DNA from: Solidesulfovibrio sp.
Lineage (GTDB): Bacteria > Desulfobacterota > Desulfovibrionia > Desulfovibrionales > Desulfovibrionaceae
NCBI RefSeq assembly: GCF_038562415.1
Contig: NZ_JBCFBA010000006.1
Span: 124,001-188,000, forward strand
DNA: 64,000 nt
Reading direction: 5' to 3'
A program made the translations under genes and the position numbers. Under the pieces are notes generated by a model. The model was not told where the DNA came from. It ran no database searches and saw nothing but the letters and a program-made list of their open reading frames with translations. Shown one piece after another: positions 1 to 8,180 of the stretch (positions are counted from its first letter, which is position 1; every line of letters begins with the position of its first letter).

Positions 1-1779
1 TCCGGGCCGGTGTCGTTCATGCGCATCTTCAACACCGCCACCGAACAGGTCAAACAGGGCGGCACCCGGCGCGGGGCCAACATGGGCATCCTGCGGGTGG
101 ACCACCCCGACATCCTGGAATTCATCACCTGCAAGGAACGCGAAAACGAGCTGCAAAACTTCAACATCTCGGTGGCGCTGACCGAACGCTTCATGCAGGC
201 CGTGGAAAAGGGCGAGGACTACGACCTCGTCGACCCCCGCGACGGCAAAGCCGTGGGCCGGCAGAGCGCGGCCGAGGTCTTTGCCCTGCTCGTCAGGAAA
301 GCCTGGGAGTCCGGCGACCCGGGCATCGTGTTCATCGACCGCATCAACCGCGACAACCCCACGCCGGCGCTGGGGGCCATCGAGTCGACAAATCCCTGCG
401 GCGAACAGCCGCTTCTACCCTACGAGGCCTGCAACCTGGGCTCGGTCAACCTGTCGGTCTTTTACGACCCCAACGCCCCGGACGGCATCGACTGGCCGGG
501 CCTGACCGAGACCGTGCACCTGGCCGTGCGCTTTCTCGACAACGTCATCGACGCCTCCATCTATCCCCTGGACCAGATTACGGAAATGGTGCGCACCAAC
601 CGCAAGATCGGCCTGGGGCTCATGGGATTCGCCGACCTGCTCTACCTCCTCGGCGTGCCCTACGACAGCACCGAGGCCCTGACGCTGGCCGAAAAGATCA
701 TGGCCACCATCCAGGCCGAGGCCCGCAGCGCCTCCAAGACCCTGGCCGCCGAACGCGGCCCCTTCCCGGCCTACGCCGATTCGGTTTACGGCAAACGCAA
801 CCTCGGCCCCTACCGCAACGCCACCACCACCACCATCGCCCCCACCGGCACCCTGTCCATCATCGCCGGCTGCTCCTCGGGCATCGAGCCGCTTTTCGCC
901 CTGGCCTTCTCCCGCAACGTCATGGACGGCGAAAAGCTCGTCGAGGCCAACCCCCATTTCGTGGCCGCCATGAAGGCCGCCGGAGCCTACTCCGACAGCC
1001 TCATGGAGGAGGTCACGCGCAAGGGGACCATCGCCCACATCGGCATGTTGCCCGACGACCTGCGCCAGGTCTTCGTCACGGCCATGGACATCGAGCCGGT
1101 CTGGCACCTGAAAATGCAGGCCGCCTTCCAGAAATTCACGGACAACGCCGTGTCCAAGACCGTCAACCTCCCCAATGCCGCCACCAAGGAGGACATCCGG
1201 GAGATCTACTGGCTGGCCTACGAACTGGGCTGCAAGGGCGTGACCGTCTACCGCGACGGCTGCAAGGCGGGGCAAGTGCTGTGCACGGGCGACGGCGCCC
1301 CGGCCGACCCGGCCAAGCCCCAGAGCAAGGTCCGCATGCGCCCGGACATCGTCTTCGGCTTCACCCAGAAGGTCAAAACCGGGCTTGGCGAGCTCTACCT
1401 CACGGTCAACGAGATCGACGGCAAGCCCTTCGAGGTTTTCGCCACCATCGGCAAGTCCGGCCGCTCGGTCACGGCCAAGGCCGAGGCCATCGGCCGGCTG
1501 GTCTCCCTGGCCCTGCGCTCGGGGGTCGAAGTGGCCGACATCGTGGGCCAGCTCAAGGGCATCGGCGGCGAAAACCCGGTCTTCCAGAAAAAGGGCCTGC
1601 TGCTCTCCATCCCCGACGCCGTGTCCTGGGTGCTGGAAAACCGCTACCTGCAAGGCCGGAAGATCCTCGACGACACCGGCAACCTGGGCCACCCCCAATG
1701 CCCGGACTGCGGCGGCGAGCTGACCTTCGAGGAAGGCTGCCACGTCTGCAAGGGCTGCGGCTACACCAAGTGCGGCTAG
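1..1779 (+). CDS. nrdJ: Vitamin B12-dependent (class II) ribonucleotide reductase, C-terminal part
   Basis: Adenosylcobalamin-dependent ribonucleotide reductase, which makes deoxyribonucleotides in the cytosol without oxygen. The reading frame is open from base 1, so the start lies outside the window and 592 residues are visible. The active-site triad signature NPCGEQP is at residues 131-137 of the visible part (Asn, Cys, Glu). The stretch TTTTIAPTGTLSIIAGCSSG is typical of the large-subunit barrel. The last 30 residues carry paired Cys motifs (CPDC, CHVC, CGY, CG), as in the C-terminal redox/zinc tail of NrdJ. The gene ends just before a strong hairpin shared with the convergent molybdoenzyme gene. 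Assignment is secure; only the N-terminus is missing. Confidence 0.95.
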   Translation, partial: SGPVSFMRIFNTATEQVKQGGTRRGANMGILRVDHPDILEFITCKERENELQNFNISVALTERFMQAVEKGEDYDLVDPRDGKAVGRQSAAEVFALLVRKAWESGDPGIVFIDRINRDNPTPALGAIESTNPCGEQPLLPYEACNLGSVNLSVFYDPNAPDGIDWPGLTETVHLAVRFLDNVIDASIYPLDQITEMVRTNRKIGLGLMGFADLLYLLGVPYDSTEALTLAEKIMATIQAEARSASKTLAAERGPFPAYADSVYGKRNLGPYRNATTTTIAPTGTLSIIAGCSSGIEPLFALAFSRNVMDGEKLVEANPHFVAAMKAAGAYSDSLMEEVTRKGTIAHIGMLPDDLRQVFVTAMDIEPVWHLKMQAAFQKFTDNAVSKTVNLPNAATKEDIREIYWLAYELGCKGVTVYRDGCKAGQVLCTGDGAPADPAKPQSKVRMRPDIVFGFTQKVKTGLGELYLTVNEIDGKPFEVFATIGKSGRSVTAKAEAIGRLVSLALRSGVEVADIVGQLKGIGGENPVFQKKGLLLSIPDAVSWVLENRYLQGRKILDDTGNLGHPQCPDCGGELTFEEGCHVCKGCGYTKCG

Positions 1780-1808
1780 GGCCGCGCCGGCTTTTCCCTG
1801 CGCCATCC

Positions 1809-1847
1809 GAAAGGGGCGCCGGCCGTCGTGCGGCCGGCGCCCCTTTC
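1809..1847. terminator. Perfect 17-bp hairpin between convergent genes
   Basis: Seen directly: a 17-bp perfect stem (arms 1809-1825 and 1831-1847) with a 5-base loop, lying between the nrdJ stop and the molybdoenzyme stop. The stem starts GAAAGGGG and ends CCCCTTTC, so each strand ends in a short T-rich stretch. It is probably a bidirectional terminator. Confidence 0.75.
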
Positions 1848-1848
1848 G

Positions 1849-3969
1849 TCATGCGGCCTCCAGGCGGCACAGGCCGCACTTGAGGGGCTCGGCCCCGCAG
1901 TCCGGGTCGAAATGGTCGTGGCCGAACAGCAGATTGGCGCAGCTTTCCTTCCAGCCGTGCTCCGGCCCGGGCGCGCCGGGATCCCACCAGGCATGGTCGG
2001 CCGAAACCACGTCCGGGGCCAGGCCGTCGTCGGCGGCGGCGAAAAAGCGCGCCCGGCCGTTGGGCGTGACCACGGTGACCGGATCGCCGTCGGCGAGACC
2101 GAGCCCGGCCAGGGTACCGGGATGCACGGCCACCCGGGGCTTTGGCCGCAGCCGGGCCAGGGAGGGGATTTGATGCCCCTCGGAGTGGAAATAGGGCCGG
2201 GTCTTGCAGCCGGTCATGAGGATGAGCGGAAAATCGGCGGCCGTTTCCGGGCTCGAAACGGGCGAAAGGGGCGGCTCGACGTAGACCGGCAGCGGTGGCC
2301 GGCCGGCCCGGGCCATGATCGAACTGACCAGCTCCACCCGGCCGCTCGGCGTGCGGAAGCCGCGCTCCTCGTACTTGCGGTAGCGCATCTCGCCGAGCAC
2401 GATGCCCTTGGCCGCGAAGGCCTCAAACGTCAGGCCCGAGGGTTCGAGCAGCCAGGCGAGGTAGGCCTGCCAGTCGGGCCAGGGAAAGGCCGCCTCCAGG
2501 CCCAGCCGGTGGGCCAGATCCAGCATGACCGCCCGGTCGTCGCGGGCCTCGCCGGCCTGCATGACCTTGCGCCGGGCCAGCACGCACCACAGCTTGTGGA
2601 AATTGACCACGTCGTCCTGTTCCAGCCAATGCGCCGCCGGCAGGACCAGGTCGGCCAGCTCGGCCGCCGGGGTCATGAAGAAATCCGAAACCACCGTGAA
2701 TTCGATATGGTCGCGTAGCGCCTCCTCCACGATGTCGCCCCGGGTGGCCGTGAGCATGGGATTGGTGCCGACCAGCCACACGGCCCGCGGCCGGTAGGGC
2801 GCGCCCGAACGGCAGGCCTCCCAGAAGCTCGGCTGATGGCAGCCCGGCGCGAAGGGGAAGCGCCCGGCGCCGATCATGCGCGCTTTCTGCTCGGCCGACA
2901 GGAACTGCTCGCCCAGGACGTCGTGGTCCTCCAGGGGCGACTTGGTCCGCAGCCCTTGGGGCGCGACCCATTGCACCATGCCGCCCGGCACGTCGAGGTT
3001 GCCGGTAACGGCGACCAGCAGCAGCAGCGCCCGGCCCGTCTGGAAGGCGTTGACGCTGGTGTCGATGCCGTTGCCCCACAGGACGCAGGCCGGTTTCGCC
3101 CGGGCGAACGTCCGGGCGGCCCGGCGGATGGCCGCGGCCGGGACGCGCGTGACGGGCGCGGCCCACTCCGGCGAGAAGGGAACCACATGGGCGGCCAGCT
3201 CCTCGAAGCCGGCGCACCAGTCCCGCACGAACGCGGCATCGTGGAGCCCCTCGCCGAGGATGACGTGCAGCATGGCCAGGATCAGGGCACATTCCGAACC
3301 GGGGCGCAGTTGCAGGTGCAGGTTCGCGGCCTTGGCCGTGCGGGTACGCCTGGGGTCGGCCACGATGACCGTTTCGGCCGCGTCGAGGGCCCGCCGGACC
3401 ATGGCCCCGCACATGCCGTCGGCGGCGCCGGTATCGGGCGTGTTGCAGCCGAAAACCAGCACGCCTCGCGCAGACGCCCCGCCCTGGCCGTAGATGTCGG
3501 CCACGGGCAAAAAGCCCATGGTGATGGCGGAGGATATCACCCGCGGCAGGAAGCAGTTGTGACCGGGCGAGACGAAATGGGGCGAGCCCAGGGCGTGGAT
3601 GAAGCGGGCGGTGAATTCGGTGTAGGGCCGGCCCGTGCCCTGGCACAGGGCGATGTGGTGCGGCCCCGACTCCCGGCGCACGGCGCTAAAGACGGCGGCC
3701 ATGTGGGAAAGCGCCTCCTCCCAGCCTATCCGCTCGTATTTCCCGCTGCCGCGCGGCCCGGTCCGACGCAGGGGATAAAGCAGCCGGTCGGGATGGCCGG
3801 CCGTCTCGATGGCGGCCGCGCCCTTGGGGCAGATGTAGCCCCGGCTCGTGGGGCTGTCGGGATCGCCCGTGACCTTCACGGGCCGGCCGGCGGCGTCGCA
3901 GTGCACGAGCACCTGGCACACGCCGTGGCAGCCGCGGCAGGAGGTACGGACAATGCGGGGCGTTTCCAT
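1849..3969 (-). CDS. Molybdopterin oxidoreductase of the DMSO reductase family
   Basis: A 706-residue catalytic-subunit-like Mo/W-bisMGD enzyme. The N-terminus carries a [4Fe-4S] site (C11, C14, C18, C47). A Cys in GHNCFLP (C139) is a candidate molybdenum ligand, as in thiosulfate/polysulfide reductase-like members. A molydopterin-dinucleotide-binding C-terminal domain follows. No twin-arginine signal is visible, so a cytoplasmic location is likely. The start at 3969 is chosen because GGAG sits 8 bases upstream; the longer frame to 4002 has no ribosome site and would run through the candidate MarR box. The MarR-type gene is directly upstream on the same strand and a small ferredoxin precedes that. 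The substrate cannot be told from sequence. Confidence 0.85.
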   Translation of the reverse strand: METPRIVRTSCRGCHGVCQVLVHCDAAGRPVKVTGDPDSPTSRGYICPKGAAAIETAGHPDRLLYPLRRTGPRGSGKYERIGWEEALSHMAAVFSAVRRESGPHHIALCQGTGRPYTEFTARFIHALGSPHFVSPGHNCFLPRVISSAITMGFLPVADIYGQGGASARGVLVFGCNTPDTGAADGMCGAMVRRALDAAETVIVADPRRTRTAKAANLHLQLRPGSECALILAMLHVILGEGLHDAAFVRDWCAGFEELAAHVVPFSPEWAAPVTRVPAAAIRRAARTFARAKPACVLWGNGIDTSVNAFQTGRALLLLVAVTGNLDVPGGMVQWVAPQGLRTKSPLEDHDVLGEQFLSAEQKARMIGAGRFPFAPGCHQPSFWEACRSGAPYRPRAVWLVGTNPMLTATRGDIVEEALRDHIEFTVVSDFFMTPAAELADLVLPAAHWLEQDDVVNFHKLWCVLARRKVMQAGEARDDRAVMLDLAHRLGLEAAFPWPDWQAYLAWLLEPSGLTFEAFAAKGIVLGEMRYRKYEERGFRTPSGRVELVSSIMARAGRPPLPVYVEPPLSPVSSPETAADFPLILMTGCKTRPYFHSEGHQIPSLARLRPKPRVAVHPGTLAGLGLADGDPVTVVTPNGRARFFAAADDGLAPDVVSADHAWWDPGAPGPEHGWKESCANLLFGHDHFDPDCGAEPLKCGLCRLEAA

Positions 3970-3986
3970 GGGTTGTCTCCATTTGA

Positions 3987-3998
3987 TTGTATGCACAA
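3987..3998. promoter_or_regulatory. Candidate MarR operator, downstream copy
   Basis: TTGTATGCACAA, a TTGT-N4-ACAA palindrome followed by CC. It lies between the MarR stop and the molybdoenzyme start. A matching box (12 of 14 bases over TTGTAKGCRCAACC) lies just upstream of the MarR gene itself. Role inferred from the duplication and position. Confidence 0.6.
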
Positions 3999-4030
3999 CC
4001 ATTTTGCCCGCGCCAGGGCCTTCGCCGGGC

Positions 4031-4471
4031 TCAGCCGCTCAGGTTGCCGATGATATGCCCCAGCAGCTCCCGGCAGGCCAGGCGTTGCGCTTGCGGCATG
4101 CCGCGCTGGGCCTCGTCCAGCACGCCCCGGGCGATGGCCGCCGCGGGCTCCAGCATGGCCTCGGCCTGGGACGTGAGGGCGACCAGCTTGTGCCGGCCGT
4201 CGTCCGGGTCCGGCTCGCGCACGATCCAGCCCCGCCGTTCGAGTCCGTCCACCAGCCGGCTGACGCTGGATTTTTCCAGGAAAAGCCGGGCCCCGAGCTG
4301 TTGCTGGGTCATGGAATCGCCGTCGGCCAGCACCAGAATCGCCCCCCACTGCTCGGCGGTCAGGTCCAGGCCCGCTTCCCGGAAGCGCCTGCCGAGCAGT
4401 CTGCTCAGCAGCCTGTGGGCCAGCCCGGCCAGATGCCCCAGGGATTGGTGGCGGTCGTAGAAAAGCGGCAT
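4031..4471 (-). CDS. MarR-family transcriptional regulator
   Basis: A 146-residue winged-helix regulator. The core TQQQLGARLFLEKSSVSRLV is the recognition-helix segment and DPDDGRHKLVALT is the wing with its conserved D-x-R. The ATG at 4471 is preferred over a TTG at 4489, which would place a candidate operator inside the coding sequence. It lies 61 bases upstream of the molybdoenzyme on the same strand and likely represses both genes through the paired boxes at 3987 and 4478, de-repressed by an unknown ligand. There is no clear Shine-Dalgarno in front of the ATG, so the start is less sure than the family. Confidence 0.88.
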   Translation of the reverse strand: MPLFYDRHQSLGHLAGLAHRLLSRLLGRRFREAGLDLTAEQWGAILVLADGDSMTQQQLGARLFLEKSSVSRLVDGLERRGWIVREPDPDDGRHKLVALTSQAEAMLEPAAAIARGVLDEAQRGMPQAQRLACRELLGHIIGNLSG

Positions 4472-4477
4472 GATTTG

Positions 4478-4489
4478 TTGTAGGCGCAA
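4478..4489. promoter_or_regulatory. Candidate MarR operator, upstream copy
   Basis: TTGTAGGCGCAA followed by CC, 7-18 bases upstream of the MarR ATG. It shares 12 of 14 bases with the box at 3987. It would give autoregulation if bound by the MarR protein. Confidence 0.6.
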
Positions 4490-4586
4490 CCTTATGCCGC
4501 GTCAAGCGACGCCGGACACCGGCAGGCCGAAAAAGGCGGCAGGACGCGAGCCCCCGCCGCCGGGACGGAACAGGGGACGGGAGGCG

Positions 4587-4790
4587 CTAGTCCATCTCGA
4601 TGCAGTCGTGGGGGCAAAAGGCCATGGCCTCCTCGATGGCCGCGGCCGGGGCTTCGTCCAGGAGCAGGACGGGCTTTTCGGCGGCCTCGTCCATGGCGAA
4701 CAGTTCCGGGACCAGGCTGGCGCAGGCGCCGCAGCCGTTGCAGCACACCAGGTTGACGCTGTAGCCGTGCAGGGGCGTGGCCGTATCCAT
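4587..4790 (-). CDS. Single-cluster ferredoxin
   Basis: A 67-residue cytosolic electron carrier. The motif CCNGCGACASLVP followed about 30 residues later by CPHDC gives cluster ligands C17, C20, C23 and C59. This matches the single [4Fe-4S]/[3Fe-4S] ferredoxins of Desulfovibrio (D. gigas ferredoxin II type), including the ELFAMD segment. GAGGAG sits 6 bases before the ATG. It is on the same strand as, and 115 bases upstream of, the MarR-molybdoenzyme pair, so it may serve as electron partner of that enzyme (inference). Confidence 0.9.
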   Translation of the reverse strand: MDTATPLHGYSVNLVCCNGCGACASLVPELFAMDEAAEKPVLLLDEAPAAAIEEAMAFCPHDCIEMD

Positions 4791-4875
4791 GAGCGCTCCT
4801 CGGTTTCGGTGGCGGTCGGGCGTTTTTCCATCTAAGCTTCGGGCCTGTCTTGTCAACGAGGAGCCCGCCACCGGC

Positions 4876-5202
4876 ATGCGCTGCACCAAATGCGGGACGG
4901 CGAGTCCCGACGAAACACGGTTTTGCCCGGTCTGCGGGCACAAACTCCAATCCGACCGCCAGGCCGGCGAGGGGGAGCAGGCCTCGCCCGGCGACCCGGC
5001 CGGCCGCCAGAACGGCTCGCGCCTGCTCGATTTCCAGGGCTGGACCCGGCCGGGCCGGGGGCTCGGACCCTATGTCGAGGCCTGCGTCCTGGCCGTCATC
5101 CTGGGCGGCGGCGCCGCGGCCTGCCTGCTCACCGGGACGGTCTGGCCGCTGTATCCGCTGGTGGGGCTGTGCGCCCTGGTGATCTGGCTGCGGCGCCTGT
5201 GA
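4876..5202 (+). CDS. Zinc-ribbon membrane protein
   Basis: A 108-residue protein of unknown role. The N-terminus is a zinc ribbon, CTKC then CPVCG, 14 residues apart. A polar linker follows, then two hydrophobic segments at roughly residues 65-82 and 86-103. The ribbon probably faces the cytosol. It is transcribed divergently from the ferredoxin. GAGGAG lies 12 bases before the chosen ATG. Confidence 0.7.
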   Translation: MRCTKCGTASPDETRFCPVCGHKLQSDRQAGEGEQASPGDPAGRQNGSRLLDFQGWTRPGRGLGPYVEACVLAVILGGGAAACLLTGTVWPLYPLVGLCALVIWLRRL

Positions 5203-5217
5203 CCGGCGGCGCCGCGC

Positions 5218-5607
5218 CTACTGGCTGCCGCAGCAGCGCGCCGAGGACAGGCTCGAACAGGGCAGGGTATCGACCAGCACGTTGACGCAACCGCCGTTGT
5301 AGTCCCGCATGATGCGGCCCGAGGGCATGCGGCCGTGCCAGACGCGGCTGGTGAACACGGCCAGGTCGCCGTTGAGCTGCACGTAGAACTCGGCGAAGCC
5401 CTTGGCGAAAAAGCTGTTGAAGACGTAGACGCCGTCGCGCACGCCGACGAAGCTGTATTTGTCCGGCTCCTTGCAGGACAGGATGGCCAGCGCCCGCCTG
5501 AAGGCGCAGATCATGACGGCCTGTTCGTCGAAAGCCGCGGCCGGCCGGGCCGACAGGGCGACACCGGCCACGGCCAGCGCCAGGACAAGCCTTGCCACGC
5601 GTTTCAT
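5218..5607 (-). CDS. Secreted Cys-containing protein of unknown function
   Basis: 129 residues with a signal peptide at residues 1-25 (MKRVARLVLALAVAGVALSA then RPAAA). The mature part has six Cys: one near the new N-terminus, one in LSCKE, one in GGCVN, one in PCSS and a terminal CC pair. A disulfide-stabilised periplasmic fold or metal binding is possible. GGAGG is 6 bases upstream of the ATG. I do not recognise the family; neighbours give no clue. Confidence 0.65.
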   Translation of the reverse strand: MKRVARLVLALAVAGVALSARPAAAFDEQAVMICAFRRALAILSCKEPDKYSFVGVRDGVYVFNSFFAKGFAEFYVQLNGDLAVFTSRVWHGRMPSGRIMRDYNGGCVNVLVDTLPCSSLSSARCCGSQ

Positions 5608-5977
5608 GCACGCCTCCCGGGCGGCACCCGCCGCCCCTTTGCGCCTCATCGTCCCCTGCCCGGTTTCCTTTAGCCCGGCCGGGCGCGCCGCCGGGCGGAA
5701 AAAGGCGCGGCCAGGCCCCACCGCCTGAGAAGACACGGCCACGGCCGCGCTCCCCAGCATACGGCCTTTTGCCACGAACCTTCAAGGCCGGGAAAGCCCC
5801 GGCGGCGGGGCTGGAGCGGCCAGCCTGGCAAGGGAGCGCGCCTTTACACGGGCACGAACCGGCGTGTATGCCGGGCGCGGCACGAATCCGCCCGGCCTCT
5901 TGGCCTCGAACACGGCCGTGGCGGCGGCCTGCATCCGGCCTGCCTGGCGGACGTCGCAGGCAACCAGGAGGGACCGT

Positions 5978-6829
5978 ATGGGCGGCTTGTATCTGGGCGA
6001 TGACCGGTTCACGCCGGTCGACCTGGACGCCTACTGCGGGCGGCTGGGCTACGACGGCCCCAGGGAACCCAGCCTGGCCGTGCTGCGCGAACTGCATCGC
6101 CGCCATCCCGCCGCCATCCCCTTCGAAGCCGTCGACGTGTTTCTGGGCCGGGACGTCGCCATCACCCCGGCGGCATTGGACGCCAAGCTGCTCGCCTCGT
6201 CGGGCCGGGGCGGCTACTGCTTCGAGCAAAACACGCTGTTTCTGCGGGCCCTGCTGGCCATGGGCTTCGCGGCGCGGCCCCTGCTCGCCCGGTCCCGCTG
6301 GCGACGCCCTTCGCACGAACGGGTGGCGCGCACGCACATGGTCGTGGGCGTTCGGCTGGCCGACGGCGACTGGCTGGCCGACGTCGGCTTTGGCGCCTGC
6401 ATGCTCACCGCCCCCCTGCGCCTGGGGGCGCGCGGCGCCCAGGACACCCGCCACGAACCGGCGCGCCTGGTGCCGGCCAACGGGGAACTGCGCCTCGAAC
6501 GGCTCCTGAACGGGGCCTGGACGCCCATTTTCGACCTGTCCCCCGCGCCCCAGGAATTCGTGGACATCGCGGCGGCCAACTGGCTGATCGCCAACCACCC
6601 GGCCTCCTCGTTCCGCCGGCACCTGGTGGTGAGCAGGACCCGGGACGACCTGCGCCATGTGCTGGTCGACACGCGCCTGACGGTCCGCCGCGCCGGGGCA
6701 GCGGCGGAGCACACGCGGCTTGGGGCCGGCCAGCTCGAGGCCTGCCTGCGGGAGACGTTCGGCCTGGCCGTCGAGGACCGCTGGCGGCCGGCCCTGGTTG
6801 CCCTGGCCTCGTGCCCGCCGCAGGACTGA
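5978..6829 (+). CDS. Arylamine N-acetyltransferase
   Basis: A 283-residue acetyl-CoA-dependent transferase acting on arylamines or hydrazines in the cytosol. The Cys-His-Asp triad is visible: C81 in RGGYCFEQN, H120 in RTHMVVGV and D135 in LADVGFG, with the usual spacing. The length is normal for bacterial NAT. The start at 5978 is set by AGGAGGG seven bases upstream; a longer upstream frame has no support. It is a single gene, not evidently part of an operon. Confidence 0.93.
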   Translation: MGGLYLGDDRFTPVDLDAYCGRLGYDGPREPSLAVLRELHRRHPAAIPFEAVDVFLGRDVAITPAALDAKLLASSGRGGYCFEQNTLFLRALLAMGFAARPLLARSRWRRPSHERVARTHMVVGVRLADGDWLADVGFGACMLTAPLRLGARGAQDTRHEPARLVPANGELRLERLLNGAWTPIFDLSPAPQEFVDIAAANWLIANHPASSFRRHLVVSRTRDDLRHVLVDTRLTVRRAGAAAEHTRLGAGQLEACLRETFGLAVEDRWRPALVALASCPPQD

Positions 6830-6930
6830 CGCCTGCCGGCGCGCCCCGTGCGGGGGATCGCTTGCCGCCGGCAGGGGCGCCGCCCCGCCGGGTCGGGGCT
6901 CGGGTTGGGCGCGGAGGCGGGCAAACAAAA

Positions 6931-6954
6931 AGGGCCGGGGTTTCCCCCGGCCCT
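6931..6954 (-). terminator. Intrinsic terminator of the small Lys-rich gene
   Basis: A 10-bp GC-rich stem (AGGGCCGGGG / CCCCGGCCCT) with a TTTC loop. On the minus strand it is followed by TTTTTGTTTGC, the classic U-tract. Confidence 0.85.
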
Positions 6955-6979
6955 CGCCTGTGATGGCCTGGAAATCGTC

Positions 6980-7147
6980 CTACTGGGCCGGAGCGGCCTT
7001 TTTGGCCTTCTTCTTGGCCTTGAGGATCTCGACCACGGAGTAGCTGTCCGCCTTGGTGGCCTTTTTCTTTTTCTTCTTGGTGCCGGCGAAGGCCATGGAG
7101 GTGGCGAGCAAGCAGGAAATGACGGTAAAAATGACGATCTTCTTCAT
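6980..7147 (-). CDS. Small secreted Lys-rich protein
   Basis: 55 residues. A signal peptide (MKKIVIFTVISCLLATSMAF, cleavage near AFA-G) is followed by a run of six Lys and a second KAKKKAKK patch. AAGGAGT precedes the ATG and an intrinsic terminator follows, so this is a real monocistronic gene. The mature peptide (about 33 residues) is strongly basic. Function unknown; binding of polyanions is possible but unproven. Confidence 0.72.
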   Translation of the reverse strand: MKKIVIFTVISCLLATSMAFAGTKKKKKKATKADSYSVVEILKAKKKAKKAAPAQ

Positions 7148-7508
7148 GATATTGACTCCTTGAGCGGTGATTTGGTCCTGGCCAGTTTCCGGCCGACAGG
7201 GCGGCGTCCCCCATGGGCCCCTCCCCCGACGTCGTCCGGACGCTTTCCCCCGGGCCGACACTGTGGGGTCTATGCCCCCGCCCCTTTCCGGCCTCTTACG
7301 CGACCATTACAGACTTGAAAGCACAATATCACGCTATTCCGCCAAGTTACAACAACCTTGCCAGGCAATGACAGATATGAAAAACTCTTGAAATGCGTAG
7401 CCTCCCGGCCCACTGGCCATTATGAGGCATTACATGTACATCCCGCACCAAAAGCCCGAGGCAGTCGCTCGCCGTTTAGACGGTGAAAAGCGAAAGGAAA
7501 CACGGCCC
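7148..7508. other. Intergenic region upstream of the two-component operon
   Basis: No convincing gene. It divides the small minus-strand gene from the plus-strand response regulator. The part from about 7300 to 7445 is AT-richer and holds CATTACAG and CATTACAT half-repeats that could be regulator sites; I cannot assign a promoter. Confidence 0.4.
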
Positions 7509-8180
7509 ATGCGCATTCTGCTCGTCGAGGACGACGAGAAAATCGCTTCGTTTATCATCGGCGGCCTGCGCCAGAGCGGCTTCGCCGTGGACCACGCCGC
7601 CAACGGCGTGGACGGCCTGCACCTGGCCACCACGGAGCCCTACTCCCTGGCCGTCATCGACGTCATGCTGCCCGGCCTCGACGGCCTCAAGGTCATCGAG
7701 GAGCTGCGCCGGCGCGGCATCAACACCCCCATCATCATCCTCTCGGCCAAGCGGTCGGTGGAGGACCGGGTGCGCGGCCTGGAAACGGGCAGCGACGACT
7801 ACCTGTCCAAGCCGTTCTCCTTTTCCGAGCTCCTGGCCCGGGTCCAGGCGCTGATCCGGCGCTCCTCCAGCGTCTCGGAACCGACCCGGCTCACCGTCGG
7901 CGAACTGTCCATGAACCTGCTCACCCGCGAGGTCCGTCGGGGCGAGACGGCCGTGCAGCTCCAGCCCCGGGAATTCGCCCTGCTCGAATACTTCATGCGC
8001 AACCCCGGCAAGGTGCTCTCCAAGACCATGATCATGGAGCATGTCTGGGACTACCATTTCGACCCCCAGACCAACCTGGTGGACGTGCTGGTGTGCAGGC
8101 TGCGCAACAAGATCGACCGGGACTGGGAGAAAAAGATGCTGCATACCCTGCGCGGGGTCGGGTATGTCCTCAAGGAGTAG
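7509..8180 (+). CDS. OmpR-family response regulator
   Basis: A 223-residue two-component response regulator. The receiver domain has the acidic pair in VEDDE, phospho-acceptor D51 (AVIDVMLPGLDG) and K101 (LSKPFSF). The C-terminal OmpR winged helix spans about residues 128-222 (LQPREFALLEYFMRNPGKVL). It resembles the heavy-metal-type CusR/CopR branch. AAGGAAA lies 12 bases before the ATG. The downstream kinase gene overlaps it by 17 bases, so the two are coupled. Confidence 0.93.
   Translation: MRILLVEDDEKIASFIIGGLRQSGFAVDHAANGVDGLHLATTEPYSLAVIDVMLPGLDGLKVIEELRRRGINTPIIILSAKRSVEDRVRGLETGSDDYLSKPFSFSELLARVQALIRRSSSVSEPTRLTVGELSMNLLTREVRRGETAVQLQPREFALLEYFMRNPGKVLSKTMIMEHVWDYHFDPQTNLVDVLVCRLRNKIDRDWEKKMLHTLRGVGYVLKE

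Noticed and set aside
415-1806. 463-codon minus-strand frame opposite nrdJ
   Set aside because: Low-complexity Gly/Ala/Val text typical of an antisense shadow in high-GC DNA; nrdJ on the other strand is certain.
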